Assembly (NCBI GenBank): GCA_003142795.1
Contig: PLNN01000054.1
Coordinates: forward strand, 1 to 43,203
From: Candidatus Omnitrophota bacterium
Lineage (GTDB): Bacteria > Omnitrophota > Gorgyraeia > 2-01-FULL-45-10
Direction: 5' to 3'
DNA: 43,203 bases
The first letter of the stretch is position 1; each line of letters begins with the position of its first letter. A model generated the notes under the pieces. The model saw only the letters and a list, made by a program, of their open reading frames with translations. It ran no database searches and was not told the DNA's origin. The position numbers were made by a program, and so were the translations under genes. Of this stretch, positions 1-10,184 are shown piece after piece.

Positions 1-46
1 TCGACACAGCACATTCTACCACTGAAACGAAAAATTTTACCATCCC

Positions 47-751
47 TTACTCCATTACCCTGCGAAGCACTTCCTGATACGCCTCTTCTACGTTGCCCAG
101 GTCACGGCGAAAGCGGTCTTTGTCGAGCTTCTCTTTTGTCGTCTTGTCCCAAAGCCTACACGTATCCGGCGAGACCTCGTCGGCCAGTATTATCTTCTTC
201 TTGCACCTTCCGAATTCGAGCTTGAAATCGACCAGGATGAGCCCTTTCGAATCGAAGAAAAATTTGAGCGCCTCGTTGACCATGAATGAATATTTTTTTA
301 TCGTATCAAGCTCTTTCTCGGTAGCAATATTGAGAGCCCTGATATGATAATCGTTTATCAAAGGATCGTGGAGCTTGTCTTCCTTATAATGATATTCGAG
401 CACAGGCTCTTTCAGGACTATCCCCTCTTCGAGTCCCAGGAGCTTTGCCATACCGCCTGCCACTATATTCCTTATCGTCACTTCGATCGGGACTATCTCG
501 ACACGCTTTACGAGCATGTCTCTATCATTAAGACGTTTTACGAAATGTGTCGGAACGCCTTTCTTCGTAAGAAGGACAAATATCTTCTCCGACAGCATAT
601 TATTGATAACGCCCTTATTCACGATGGTGCCGCGCTTTGTCGCGTCAAATGCCGTCGCATCGTCTTTGAACTCCTGGATCAATAGATCCGGATCGGCTGT
701 CTCGTATAATTTTTTGGCCTTGCCTTCGTAGATCTGTTTTAATTTCTCCAT
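47..751 (-). CDS. purC: Phosphoribosylaminoimidazole-succinocarboxamide (SAICAR) synthase
   Basis: Cytosolic ATP-dependent ligase of de novo purine synthesis that joins aspartate to CAIR to make SAICAR. The 234-residue length fits the single-domain bacterial enzyme. The N-terminus carries the family's glycine/lysine start YEGKAKKLYET, and the C-terminal part carries the signature EVSPDTCRLWD. The start lies just downstream of purB with a GAGG ribosome site and an 8-base gap, so purB and purC form one operon. purB acts on the PurC product, so the pair covers consecutive steps. The stop is at 47-49; bases 1-46 downstream show no recognisable feature. Assignment is secure. Confidence 0.96.
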   Translation of the reverse strand: MEKLKQIYEGKAKKLYETADPDLLIQEFKDDATAFDATKRGTIVNKGVINNMLSEKIFVLLTKKGVPTHFVKRLNDRDMLVKRVEIVPIEVTIRNIVAGGMAKLLGLEEGIVLKEPVLEYHYKEDKLHDPLINDYHIRALNIATEKELDTIKKYSFMVNEALKFFFDSKGLILVDFKLEFGRCKKKIILADEVSPDTCRLWDKTTKEKLDKDRFRRDLGNVEEAYQEVLRRVME

Positions 752-758
752 CGCCTCT

Positions 759-2051
759 TTAAACCCCCGCCTTTCTGAATATTCTATCTACATTTTTTAT
801 ATGATACCTGAAATTGAATATCTCCTCTATTTCCTTCTCACTCAGGACAGAGCGAATATCCCCGTCTGAAAGGAGCGCCTCTTTAAATTCAAGGCCTTCT
901 TTCTTGGCCTTGAATGCCGCCTTCTGGACTGTGTCATACGCTTCATTTCGCGTCAGCCCTTTATTGACGAGCTCCAGCAATAACCTGCCCGAGAAGACGA
1001 CGCCTTTCGACTTGTTGAGGTTCTCGAGCATCCTGTCTTCATGGACTATCAGATGGCTTACGATATCCATAAATTTATTCAGCATATAATCGAGAAGTAT
1101 CGTCGAATCCGGCAGTATGATCCTTTCTGCCGATGAATGCGAAATATCGCGCTCGTGCCACAGGACGATGTCTTCCAACGAAACAAGCGCGTTCGCCCTC
1201 AAGATCCGCGCCAGTCCCGCTATGCGCTCGCACAGGATCGGATTTCTCTTATGCGGCATGGCGCTCGAGCCTTTCTGTGTGGATGAGAAGTATTCCTCGA
1301 CCTCGCCTATCTCGGTATGCTGCAGATTCCTGAATTCGGTCGCGAACTTTTCCAGAGAAGAGCCGGTAATGGCTATCGCGTTCACGAATTCCGCGTGGCG
1401 GTCGCGCTGGAGGATCTGCGTGGATATGCGCGCGGCCTTTAAGCCCAGCTTTTTGCATGTATAGGCCTCTACGAACGGGTCGATATTCGCGTAAGTTCCC
1501 ACGGCGCCGGATATTTTCCCGACGGAAACTACCTCTCTCGCGCGTTTAAGCCGTTCCAGATTCCTCGACATCTCATCATAATAGAGCACCATCTTTAATC
1601 CGAACGTCATCGGTTCGGCATGGACGGAATGTGTCCTGCCTATCATCAAAGTCTTCTTATGGCGCCTCGCCTTGCCCTTCAGGATGCGCATCAGTTTCTT
1701 AATATCGTCGATCAATATATCGCAGGATTCCTGCATCTGTATCGACAGCGCCGTATCAAGGACATCGCTCGAGGTAAGCCCCATGTGGACATACTTGGCG
1801 TCCGCGCCGATATTTTCGGACAGGTTTTTGATGAAGGCAATGACGTCGTGGTTCGTCTCTCGCTCTATCTCTTTTATTCTCTCGACGTCAAAACGTGCGC
1901 GCTTTTGTATCTGGAATAAAGACGCTTTCGGGATCTTGCCGAGCTTGGCCAGGGCCTCGCAGGCGAAAAGCTCCACGTCGAGCATCTTTTTGAACCGGCT
2001 AGTTTCGCTCCAGATCGCAGTCATTCTGGGCAGGGAATATCTCTCTATCAT
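759..2051 (-). CDS. purB: Adenylosuccinate lyase
   Basis: Cleaves SAICAR to AICAR and adenylosuccinate to AMP, releasing fumarate, in de novo purine synthesis. The 430-residue protein has the fumarase/aspartase superfamily signature SSAMPHKRNP, with Met265 at its centre, and the conserved early segment TSSDVLDTA. The length matches the short bacterial PurB class. ATG at 2051 follows only a weak Shine-Dalgarno (AAGAG), but a good promoter lies upstream at 2080-2109. It leads directly into purC. Superfamily relatives such as argininosuccinate lyase are unlikely given the purC neighbour. Confidence 0.96.
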   Translation of the reverse strand: MIERYSLPRMTAIWSETSRFKKMLDVELFACEALAKLGKIPKASLFQIQKRARFDVERIKEIERETNHDVIAFIKNLSENIGADAKYVHMGLTSSDVLDTALSIQMQESCDILIDDIKKLMRILKGKARRHKKTLMIGRTHSVHAEPMTFGLKMVLYYDEMSRNLERLKRAREVVSVGKISGAVGTYANIDPFVEAYTCKKLGLKAARISTQILQRDRHAEFVNAIAITGSSLEKFATEFRNLQHTEIGEVEEYFSSTQKGSSAMPHKRNPILCERIAGLARILRANALVSLEDIVLWHERDISHSSAERIILPDSTILLDYMLNKFMDIVSHLIVHEDRMLENLNKSKGVVFSGRLLLELVNKGLTRNEAYDTVQKAAFKAKKEGLEFKEALLSDGDIRSVLSEKEIEEIFNFRYHIKNVDRIFRKAGV

Positions 2052-2079
2052 GTGTATACTCTTTCGTTAATAGCAAGGT

Positions 2080-2109
2080 ATTTTAACATTATTTAGGCGG
2101 GACAGTCAA
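2080..2109 (-). promoter_or_regulatory. Sigma70-type promoter of purBC
   Basis: On the minus strand TTGACT (2104-2109) is separated by 18 bases from TAAAAT (2080-2085), which also carries the extended -10 TGT. The predicted start lies about 23 bases before the purB ATG. The -35 box overlaps the stop codon of the upstream DUF2062 gene, so purBC can be expressed independently of it. Prediction from sequence only. Confidence 0.6.
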
Positions 2110-2603
2110 AGAAAAATTCCGGACTTTTTCCTCTTCATATATTGTGCTATCACGAGGGTTACCGCATAGGCAAGGGCGCCTATGCAGAATGAAACTATCA
2201 GGTACCCGATGATGACGGGAAAAATGATCTCGTATATCGATGATTGGAATAATTTCGCCCAGCGGAAATCTTTAAGAAAAAGGCTCCACTCTCTATAAAT
2301 ATCGCCGTACCGCGTTCCCGTAACGAGGGCGCCGGTCTTGACAGATAAAAAGAATACCGGAACGCTCAACCATGTATTTGTGAGAAGGCTTCCCAATAAT
2401 GCGGCAGCGCGGTTTATTTTGAATACAAAAGCGAAGAATAACGAGATCAGCGGGCCCATGCCGGGCATGACCCCGAAAAATACACCCACACCGAATCCTA
2501 CGGCTATCTTTTGAGGCGTGTCGTTTATCCTGAAAAGTTTCAGATAAATAACTTTAAAAAATCTCGAGATCCGTCCGAAACCTTTTTTGCTGATCTTTTT
2601 CAT
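2106..2603 (-). CDS. DUF2062 family inner-membrane protein
   Basis: A 165-residue protein with a short basic N-terminus and at least three hydrophobic segments: one around GFGVGVFFGVMPGMGP, one around the LLGSLLTNTW region, and one near the C-terminus. The glycine/proline-rich first segment and the NTW motif are typical of DUF2062, a poorly characterised membrane family often near glycosyltransferase or lipid genes. The ATG at 2603, preceded by a purine-rich CAGGGG site, was chosen over longer in-frame starts, which would run inside the upstream nitroreductase gene. The gap to that gene is 20 bases, so they are probably co-transcribed. Function unknown. Confidence 0.72.
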   Translation of the reverse strand: MKKISKKGFGRISRFFKVIYLKLFRINDTPQKIAVGFGVGVFFGVMPGMGPLISLFFAFVFKINRAAALLGSLLTNTWLSVPVFFLSVKTGALVTGTRYGDIYREWSLFLKDFRWAKLFQSSIYEIIFPVIIGYLIVSFCIGALAYAVTLVIAQYMKRKKSGIFL

Positions 2604-2623
2604 GACCCCTGCTTTAACAACCG

Positions 2624-3274
2624 TTATTTCGGATATCCGACGGTCTGAGCAAGTATTACCTTCTGGTCTGAGCGCAATTTCATGGCCTTGGCCAAGACAG
2701 GCCTGTCTACAAATCCGCGCACCACCGTCGCAAGCCCTGCCGACGCGCAAAATAGATAAACGTTTTCGCTGACAAAACCGGTGTCGGTTGCGGAATAAAA
2801 ATCGGCGTCAACGGATGGCCCGCCCATCTTTGCCAGGTCCGCCACATAGATAAGATTCACGGGAGCATCTTTGACAAAAGGCTGTTTTCCGGCCAATGCC
2901 CTTATGTCGCCGGACAGGATCGGCATGAGCATATTACTTTTGGCGTCATACAAATAAAGCCCGTCGGACTTTGCTACATAGACATCTATCTCCTGCATGT
3001 TCTTCGCGGTCGGAGCGGTCCTGAGGCCTGAGTCTGGACGATTTATCCCGCATGCGGCCCACAAAAGATCGGACAGTACCTGCAGCGGAAGTTCCTTTGA
3101 GCTGAATTCACGCCTGGTTTCCCTTTCCTTCAAGGCCTGCATCAGGGGCTTGCCGCCTCCGATCTGCGGAGACAAAAGTTGTACCGGCTTAAGCTCTTCG
3201 GCGCCGGAGGCTAAAACGTATATCGAAAATATCACGGACATAAAAAAGACTGCTAATACCGATCTTATCTTCAT
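2624..3274 (-). CDS. Exported SagB-like nitroreductase-family protein
   Basis: A 216-residue protein with a Sec-type signal peptide (Lys/Arg at residues 2 and 4, a hydrophobic core to about residue 22, then LASGAEE) followed by an FMN-dependent nitroreductase fold. Family marks are RETRREFSS near the start of the mature domain, the helix DLLWAACGINRPDSG, and the ligand loop RTAPTAKNMQEIDVYV. This resembles SagB-type oxidoreductases. The substrate is unknown, and no azoline-peptide cyclodehydratase genes are nearby, so a role in peptide modification is not supported. A strong ribosome site (AAGGAGG) precedes the ATG, with an extended -10 (TGTTATACT) just upstream. An exported flavoenzyme of this fold is unusual. 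Confidence 0.72.
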   Translation of the reverse strand: MKIRSVLAVFFMSVIFSIYVLASGAEELKPVQLLSPQIGGGKPLMQALKERETRREFSSKELPLQVLSDLLWAACGINRPDSGLRTAPTAKNMQEIDVYVAKSDGLYLYDAKSNMLMPILSGDIRALAGKQPFVKDAPVNLIYVADLAKMGGPSVDADFYSATDTGFVSENVYLFCASAGLATVVRGFVDRPVLAKAMKLRSDQKVILAQTVGYPK

Positions 3275-3333
3275 AGTGAACCTCCTTTTGCAAAATAGTA
3301 TAACACAATTTCAAAAATTTTATTATAGATTTC

Positions 3334-3363
3334 TTGACATGTATATTAATTACAATGTAGAAT
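3334..3363 (+). promoter_or_regulatory. Sigma70-type promoter of the homospermidine operon
   Basis: TTGACA (3334-3339), an 18-base AT-rich spacer and TAGAAT (3358-3363) form a near-consensus promoter. It predicts a leader of about 28 bases before the ATG at 3398, which carries AAGGAG at 3382-3387. It fires away from the SagB-like gene. Confidence 0.7.
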
Positions 3364-3397
3364 GTAACAAAATTGAATGTTAAGGAGATCTTATATC

Positions 3398-4846
3398 ATG
3401 GAATTTAAAAATAAAGTTTTGATAATAGGTTATGGCTCCGTATCGAAATGCGCCGTTCCGATATTCTTTAAGCACATCCGCGTCCCTTACAAGAACGTAA
3501 CGATAATAGATTTCGAGGATAAGCGTAAAGAGTTGCATGAATGGATTAAAAAAGGCGTAAAATATTACCGGGAAAAAATAACGCCGACGAACCTACCGCA
3601 GGTCCTGGGAAAATACGTATCCCGCGGCGGACTCATCATAGACCTTGCCTGGAACATAAGCTGTATAGACATCCTGAACTGGTGCCATGATAACCACGTC
3701 CTCTATGTAAATACGTCCGTCGAGGAATGGGATCCTTATGCGCACATCCATAATAAATCACCTCTAGAGAAATCGCTCTATTACCGGCACATGGAATTAA
3801 GGCAGGTCACTTCCAGCTGGCAGAATTCCGCCATCACGGCCATCGTCGACCACGGCGCGAACCCGGGCCTCATTTCGCATTTTAATAAAAAGGGATTGGA
3901 AGATATCGGCAAAAAATTGATACGCGACAGGGCCGTCTCTAAAAAGGACGCAAAGATCATTGAAGATTTCATTATAGATAAGGATTTCGCCCGCCTGGCC
4001 ATGAAGATAGGCGTAAAGACGATCCACTGTTCCGAACGCGATACCCAGATCACGAACAGGCCCAAAGAAGTCGACGAGTTTGTAGGCACCTGGTCTATCG
4101 AAGGCTTAAGGGAAGAAGGCATATCGCCGGCAGAGATGGGATGGGGAACGCATGAAAAACAACTTCCGCACCTTGCCAACGTCGCTAATTACGGCCCGGG
4201 AAACCAGATCTTCCTCTCGCAGATGGGAATGAATACATGGGTCAGGTCGTGGGTCCCAAATTATGAGATAGTGGGAATGGTGATACGGCACGGCGAGGCA
4301 TTCTCGATATCGGAGAAACTCACAGTCTGGAAGAACGGTAAGCCTTTATACAGGCCCACCGTCCATTACGCATACATGCCGTGCCATGAGACCCTCTCCT
4401 CTCTTCACGAATTGCGCGGCCGCAGTTACGAACTGCAGCCGAGATTACGCATCATGGGAGATGAGATCACAAAGGGCGAGGATATACTGGGCGCGTTGAT
4501 AATGGGTCATAAATATAATTCCTGGTGGACGGGCAGCGTCTTAAGTATAGATGAATCGAGAAGGCTTGTCCCTCACCAGAATGCCACGACAATGCAGGTA
4601 GCTATCGGGATCGTGTCGGCCATCATGTGGATGATCGAGAACCCGGATAAGGGCGTCTGCGTGCCGGACGACCTGCCGCACGATTACATACTTAAGATCG
4701 CAAAGCCTTATTTGGGAAAGTTCGTGTCACAGGCTTATGATTGGACCCCTTTCAAAAATTACCGGGTATTCTTTAAAGAGAATCCGGCTGCCACCCTAGA
4801 TAAAAAGAATATGTGGGGTTTCAAGAATTTCCTCTTCAGGGATTGA
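3398..4846 (+). CDS. hss: Homospermidine synthase (saccharopine dehydrogenase-like fold)
   Basis: NAD-dependent enzyme that makes sym-homospermidine from two putrescines, or from putrescine plus spermidine. The 482 residues match bacterial homospermidine synthases in length. Recognisable blocks are the N-terminal Rossmann motif GYGSVSK (residues 11-17), DHGANPGLISHF in the middle, then ERDTQ, WSIEGLREEGISPAEMGWG and the late NATTMQVA. The order and wording of these blocks follow the Blastochloris-type enzyme from memory. ATG 3398 was chosen over an in-frame ATG at 3377 because AAGGAG sits 10 bases before it. It is translationally coupled (TGATG) to the decarboxylase that would supply putrescine. 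Confidence 0.9.
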   Translation: MEFKNKVLIIGYGSVSKCAVPIFFKHIRVPYKNVTIIDFEDKRKELHEWIKKGVKYYREKITPTNLPQVLGKYVSRGGLIIDLAWNISCIDILNWCHDNHVLYVNTSVEEWDPYAHIHNKSPLEKSLYYRHMELRQVTSSWQNSAITAIVDHGANPGLISHFNKKGLEDIGKKLIRDRAVSKKDAKIIEDFIIDKDFARLAMKIGVKTIHCSERDTQITNRPKEVDEFVGTWSIEGLREEGISPAEMGWGTHEKQLPHLANVANYGPGNQIFLSQMGMNTWVRSWVPNYEIVGMVIRHGEAFSISEKLTVWKNGKPLYRPTVHYAYMPCHETLSSLHELRGRSYELQPRLRIMGDEITKGEDILGALIMGHKYNSWWTGSVLSIDESRRLVPHQNATTMQVAIGIVSAIMWMIENPDKGVCVPDDLPHDYILKIAKPYLGKFVSQAYDWTPFKNYRVFFKENPAATLDKKNMWGFKNFLFRD

Positions 4847-6003
4847 TGAGAATGAAAGAAACGCCGAAGAACTGGTTAAAGAAGATCGAGCGGATAGCAA
4901 AGCTCAAAGGCACTCCGGTATTTATCCTCGATCACGAAAAGATCCGCCAGAATTATAAAGAATTTAAAACTGCCCTTCCCCGCGTCCAAGCCTACTTCGC
5001 CGTAAAGGCCAATTCCAACCCCGAAATAGTAAAAACATTATATAAAATAGGCGCGTCTTTTGACGTCGCGTCGTTCCCGGAATTCATGGTCGTCTACCAG
5101 AATATAAAGAAGCTTCCGGCGAAAAAGCGCCAGGACTTCATATGGGACAAGATCATCTACGCTAACACGATCAAGAGGATCGAGACGCTTCATGAGCTCG
5201 ATCAGTATAAGCCTCTCGTCACTTACGACAACATCGAAGAGCTGAAGAAGATAGTGAAACACGCGCCTCACGCGGGGCTCGTCCTCCGGATAAGGGTGCC
5301 CAATACAGGTTCGATGGTTGAATTGTCATCAAAGTTCGGTGCCTCTCCCGGCGAGGCGGTCGATCTTATAATCGAGGCATTCAAATTAGGTATAGTAGTA
5401 GAGGGTATAAGTTTTCACGTCGGAAGCCAGTGCAATAATTTCGAGAATTACATGCAGGCTCTCCAGATCTCGGCGTCTATAATGAAAGAGGCCGCTTCGC
5501 GCGGGCATAGGATAAAGATATTGGATATAGGCGGAGGCTTCCCCGTAAAATATAATAATAAGGTAAAATCGTTTAAGCTTTTGGCAAAGAAACTGAACGC
5601 TGAATTCGAAAGGCTATTCCCTAAGGATATCGAGATACTGGCAGAACCGGGTCGTTTCATGGTCGCTAACGCCGCCACTCTAGTCACCAAGGTCATCGGC
5701 AAGGCAGTGCGCGACAGTAAACCGTGCTATTACCTGGATGACGGCGTTTATCACACGTTCTCGGGGATAGTCTTCGATCACTGCACGTATCCATTGAAGG
5801 CTTTTAAGGATGGGGAGAAGAAGGTTTCGGCCGTATTCGGCCCAACATGTGACGCATTCGATACTATTTCAGTCGCTGAAGTCCTGCCTGATCTTGAGAT
5901 AGGCGACCTTCTGTATGCGGAGAACATCGGGGCGTATTCAATAGCTTCCTCAACCTACTTCAACGGCTTCCCCCCTGCCAAGATAGTCCATATCAACAAA
6001 TAA
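4846..6003 (+). CDS. PLP-dependent ornithine (possibly lysine/ornithine) decarboxylase, alanine-racemase fold
   Basis: A fold type III decarboxylase of 385 residues, cytosolic. Key residues are visible: the PLP lysine in FAVKAN (Lys54), the PLP-stacking histidine in HVGSQC (His191), the glutamate in EPGRF (Glu267), and the active-site Cys335-Asp336 in GPTCDAFD. GPTCD is typical of eukaryote-like ornithine decarboxylases rather than diaminopimelate or carboxynorspermidine decarboxylases. Its position immediately after hss, sharing the overlap TGATG, argues for putrescine supply to homospermidine synthesis. An ATG two codons later (4852) is an alternative start. Lysine as a second substrate cannot be excluded. 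Confidence 0.87.
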   Translation: MRMKETPKNWLKKIERIAKLKGTPVFILDHEKIRQNYKEFKTALPRVQAYFAVKANSNPEIVKTLYKIGASFDVASFPEFMVVYQNIKKLPAKKRQDFIWDKIIYANTIKRIETLHELDQYKPLVTYDNIEELKKIVKHAPHAGLVLRIRVPNTGSMVELSSKFGASPGEAVDLIIEAFKLGIVVEGISFHVGSQCNNFENYMQALQISASIMKEAASRGHRIKILDIGGGFPVKYNNKVKSFKLLAKKLNAEFERLFPKDIEILAEPGRFMVANAATLVTKVIGKAVRDSKPCYYLDDGVYHTFSGIVFDHCTYPLKAFKDGEKKVSAVFGPTCDAFDTISVAEVLPDLEIGDLLYAENIGAYSIASSTYFNGFPPAKIVHINK

Positions 6004-6049
6004 AATAGGGGCAGTCCTAAGATTAAGCTCAAAACCGTCCCTAATTACT

Positions 6050-6081
6050 AAAAGCCTCTCGGTATTAACCGAGAGGCTTTT
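6050..6081. terminator. Bidirectional rho-independent terminator
   Basis: A perfect 13-bp stem (arms 6050-6062 and 6069-6081) closes a 6-base loop. The arms start with AAAA and end with TTTT, so a U-tract follows the stem in both directions. It can end the plus-strand hss operon and the minus-strand tRNA transcript. Confidence 0.85.
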
Positions 6082-6085
6082 AAAT

Positions 6086-6162
<77 letters not shown>

Positions 6163-6173
6163 ATGTAATTATT

Positions 6174-6202
6174 ACTATATCAGAGTATGCGACTCTTTGC
6201 AA
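6174..6202 (-). promoter_or_regulatory. Promoter of initiator tRNA
   Basis: TTGCAA (6197-6202), a 17-base spacer and TATAGT (6174-6179) with extended -10 TGA on the minus strand. The predicted start is about 5-6 bases upstream of the tRNA 5' end. The spacer contains a small inverted repeat, AGAGT/ACTCT. Confidence 0.65.
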
Positions 6203-6205
6203 CCT

Positions 6206-6487
6206 TTACTTTTTCGCCGGTTTTGAGGGCGTGCCGCGCATGACTATTTCGCCCTTACGGATCAGCCCCATCTTATCACGCGCTCTTTTTTCGACATATA
6301 CGATATCCGTCTCAAGGCTCTTCTTCTGTTGCTCCAACAACATGTTCTCCGCTTTGAGCGCGTCTATACGTTCGGCCAGTTTCTGGTTCTTGTACCGCAG
6401 TTCCTGGTATTTCGCGAACGGCGGGACAAATATGATCAGGAAGATGGCTATACCTATATATAGCTTGGCAGACCCTATCTTGGCCAT
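6206..6487 (-). CDS. FtsB/DivIC-like septum-formation protein
   Basis: A 93-residue bitopic protein: a transmembrane helix at about residues 8-25, then a coiled coil from about 30 to 68 (heptad-like leucines and lysines through QKLAERIDALKAENMLLEQQ), then a short basic tail. The segment EKRARDKMGLIRKGE is the conserved end of the DivIC/FtsB family, which bridges FtsL and FtsQ in the divisome. It follows enolase by 10 bases. An ftsB gene next to eno is a common bacterial arrangement and supports the call. The divisome partners lie outside this window. Confidence 0.83.
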   Translation of the reverse strand: MAKIGSAKLYIGIAIFLIIFVPPFAKYQELRYKNQKLAERIDALKAENMLLEQQKKSLETDIVYVEKRARDKMGLIRKGEIVMRGTPSKPAKK

Positions 6488-6497
6488 TTTCTTTTAA

Positions 6498-8380
<1,883 letters not shown>

Positions 8381-8410
8381 GATTACACCTTCCTCCATTC
8401 CCGTTATTTT

Positions 8411-8439
8411 AGAATAACAAGAATTACACTAATCGTCAA
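8411..8439 (-). promoter_or_regulatory. Promoter of purN-eno-divIC
   Basis: TTGACG (8434-8439), a 17-base spacer and TATTCT (8411-8416) with extended -10 TGT on the minus strand. It lies in the 60-base gap after trxA, so this operon need not depend on Rnf transcription. Confidence 0.6.
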
Positions 8440-8458
8440 GCCAAACTCTTTGCCGGCA

Positions 8459-8776
8459 TTATCCGATGACCGACTTTATCTTAGCTTCTATCGCTTCCTT
8501 GGAATTTACGCCGATCATCCTGGAGACCTCTTTCCCGCCCTTGAACAGGACAAGCGTCGGAATGTTCATGACGGAAAGATCCGTAGCGATATCGGGAGAT
8601 TCGTCGACATTCGATTTCGCGACCCTTATCTTCTCCTTCAGCTCCTCTGCCAGCTTTTCTACCGTCGGCGCTATGATCTTGCAGGGCATGCACCACGGCG
8701 CCCAGAAATCTATCAGGACAGGTTTGTCCGATTTTAATACTTCTTTTTCAAAATTTTCCTTTGTTATCTCTAACAT
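8459..8776 (-). CDS. trxA: Thioredoxin with variant CMPC active site
   Basis: A 105-residue thioredoxin, the full length of the classical cytosolic protein. The active site reads WCMPC (Cys29, Cys32) rather than WCGPC, inside the otherwise normal DFWAPWCMPCKIIAP block. The cis-proline loop NIPTLVLFKGG is intact. The ATG overlaps the last codons of rnfB by 7 bases, so translation is probably coupled to the Rnf operon. The Met in the CxxC turn should alter redox potential or partner choice; this is inference. No thioredoxin reductase gene is in the window. Confidence 0.92.
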   Translation of the reverse strand: MLEITKENFEKEVLKSDKPVLIDFWAPWCMPCKIIAPTVEKLAEELKEKIRVAKSNVDESPDIATDLSVMNIPTLVLFKGGKEVSRMIGVNSKEAIEAKIKSVIG

Positions 8777-9579
8777 ATTTGATCTCCTATTCGTTTTACG
8801 ATAACTTTTGTGGAACAGACCTCAAAACATTTACCTATGTTTTGACATTTTTTCGAGTCTATCCGCGACAGATTCGATCCTACCTTGGCCGCGCCTATAG
8901 GGCAGGCCTTCTCACACTTGAAACACGCTATACAGCCCGATTTGCAGACCTTCGCCGTAATGCTGCCGGGATCCATGGAGCTGCATTTTACATAATACCT
9001 GCACGTCTCCGGGCTCAGGACATACAGCTCTTTAGGACAAACCTTCACGCAGCTCCCGCAGGCTGTGCACTTCTTTTCATTAACTACGGGCAGACCGTCA
9101 TTGCCCATCGTTATAGCGTCGAAAGGGCATGCCCTGACGCAGTCGCCGAACCCGAGACATCCGAAACTGCAGGCTTTGTGCCCCCCGAATACCAAACTCG
9201 CGGCCTTGCACGTCTTTATTCCCTGATATACGAACTTATCCCTGGCCCGATTCCCCCCGTTACACAACATGGTCGCGACAGTCTTCACTTTCGGCTTATG
9301 CGCGATCCCCAGCAGTTCCTCTATTGACCTCCTTGCTTCAACATTGCTCACGACGCAGCCGGCAGGCATCGCCGTACCTTTCTGCAGCGCTTCGGCAAAC
9401 CCCGCGCAGCCGGCCTTGCCGCATGCTCCGCAATTTGATCCGGGCAGGAACGCCAATATCTTAAACATCGCCGGATCGAGATCTATTTTAAATATCTTCA
9501 GCGCGTATGCAAGTCCTGCGCCGAAGATAAGTCCCAGGCCGGCCATTGCCGCGACGGGTATGAGGATCCTGGCGATCAT
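8770..9579 (-). CDS. rnfB: Rnf complex subunit RnfB (polyferredoxin)
   Basis: Membrane-anchored electron-entry subunit of the Rnf ferredoxin:NAD oxidoreductase. Of its 269 residues, an N-terminal helix (about 5-27) is followed by the RnfB-specific motif NCGACGKAGCAGF and a downstream Cys (the Fe-S domain). Further cysteine motifs follow: CLGFGDCVRACP, CTACGSCVKVCP, CIACFKCEKACP and the late CQNIGKCFEVC. It overlaps rnfA by 4 bases and trxA by 7. The cysteine pattern is complete, with no sign of truncation. Confidence 0.95.
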   Translation of the reverse strand: MIARILIPVAAMAGLGLIFGAGLAYALKIFKIDLDPAMFKILAFLPGSNCGACGKAGCAGFAEALQKGTAMPAGCVVSNVEARRSIEELLGIAHKPKVKTVATMLCNGGNRARDKFVYQGIKTCKAASLVFGGHKACSFGCLGFGDCVRACPFDAITMGNDGLPVVNEKKCTACGSCVKVCPKELYVLSPETCRYYVKCSSMDPGSITAKVCKSGCIACFKCEKACPIGAAKVGSNLSRIDSKKCQNIGKCFEVCSTKVIVKRIGDQIC

Positions 9580-10184
9580 ATTTTGAACCCGCTGAAGCCC
9601 AAAAATGCCATAGACATAAGGCTTGCTATTATGAACGTTATCGGAATATCTTTGAGGCTCCTCGGAACATCGGCATACTCAAGCCGTTCCCTGATAGTGG
9701 ACATCAGGAACATCGCAAGCGTATATCCGAGCCCAGCACCGAAACCCTGCAGCGTAGATTTTAAAAAACTTCCGGCCACGGCCCTGCCGCCCAGGAAAAA
9801 AACGTCCGTATTCAGGATCGCCACCCCGAATACCGCGCAATTCACGGTGATGAGAGGAAGATATATCCCGAATATTTTATAAAGCGCGGGGGATCTTTTC
9901 TGTATTACGATCTCCGTGAACTGGACGAACGATGCTATGACCAGGATGAAGCTTATCGTCCGTAAATATTCCAGATGATACGGCGCGAGTATAAAATAAT
10001 ATACGAGCCAGCTTATTATCGACGCCATCGTCGTAACGAACGTAACGGCTACGCCCATCGATAAGGCAGGACCTGTATTTTTCGAAACGCCTATGAACGA
10101 ACAAAGCCCGAGGAACCGCGAGAGTATGAAATTATTTATAAATACGGTGCTTATTATTATAGTTATATAGCTCGACAGGTCCAC
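9576..10184 (-). CDS. rnfA: Rnf complex integral membrane subunit RnfA
   Basis: A 202-residue polytopic inner-membrane protein of the RnfA/NqrE family, with six hydrophobic segments and the characteristic start NNFILSRFLGLCSFIG. The conserved Cys in the first helix (LGLC) and a second in the related half (VNCAVFGVAIL) are the likely ligands of the membrane Fe-S cluster in this family. It directly abuts rnfE and overlaps rnfB. RnfA and RnfE are homologous, inverted-topology partners. Confidence 0.95.
   Translation of the reverse strand: MDLSSYITIIISTVFINNFILSRFLGLCSFIGVSKNTGPALSMGVAVTFVTTMASIISWLVYYFILAPYHLEYLRTISFILVIASFVQFTEIVIQKRSPALYKIFGIYLPLITVNCAVFGVAILNTDVFFLGGRAVAGSFLKSTLQGFGAGLGYTLAMFLMSTIRERLEYADVPRSLKDIPITFIIASLMSMAFLGFSGFKI

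Noticed and set aside
2624-3274. Azole-peptide (SagBCD) biosynthetic cluster
   Set aside because: No SagC/SagD cyclodehydratase or precursor peptide is adjacent; the gene is alone with DUF2062.
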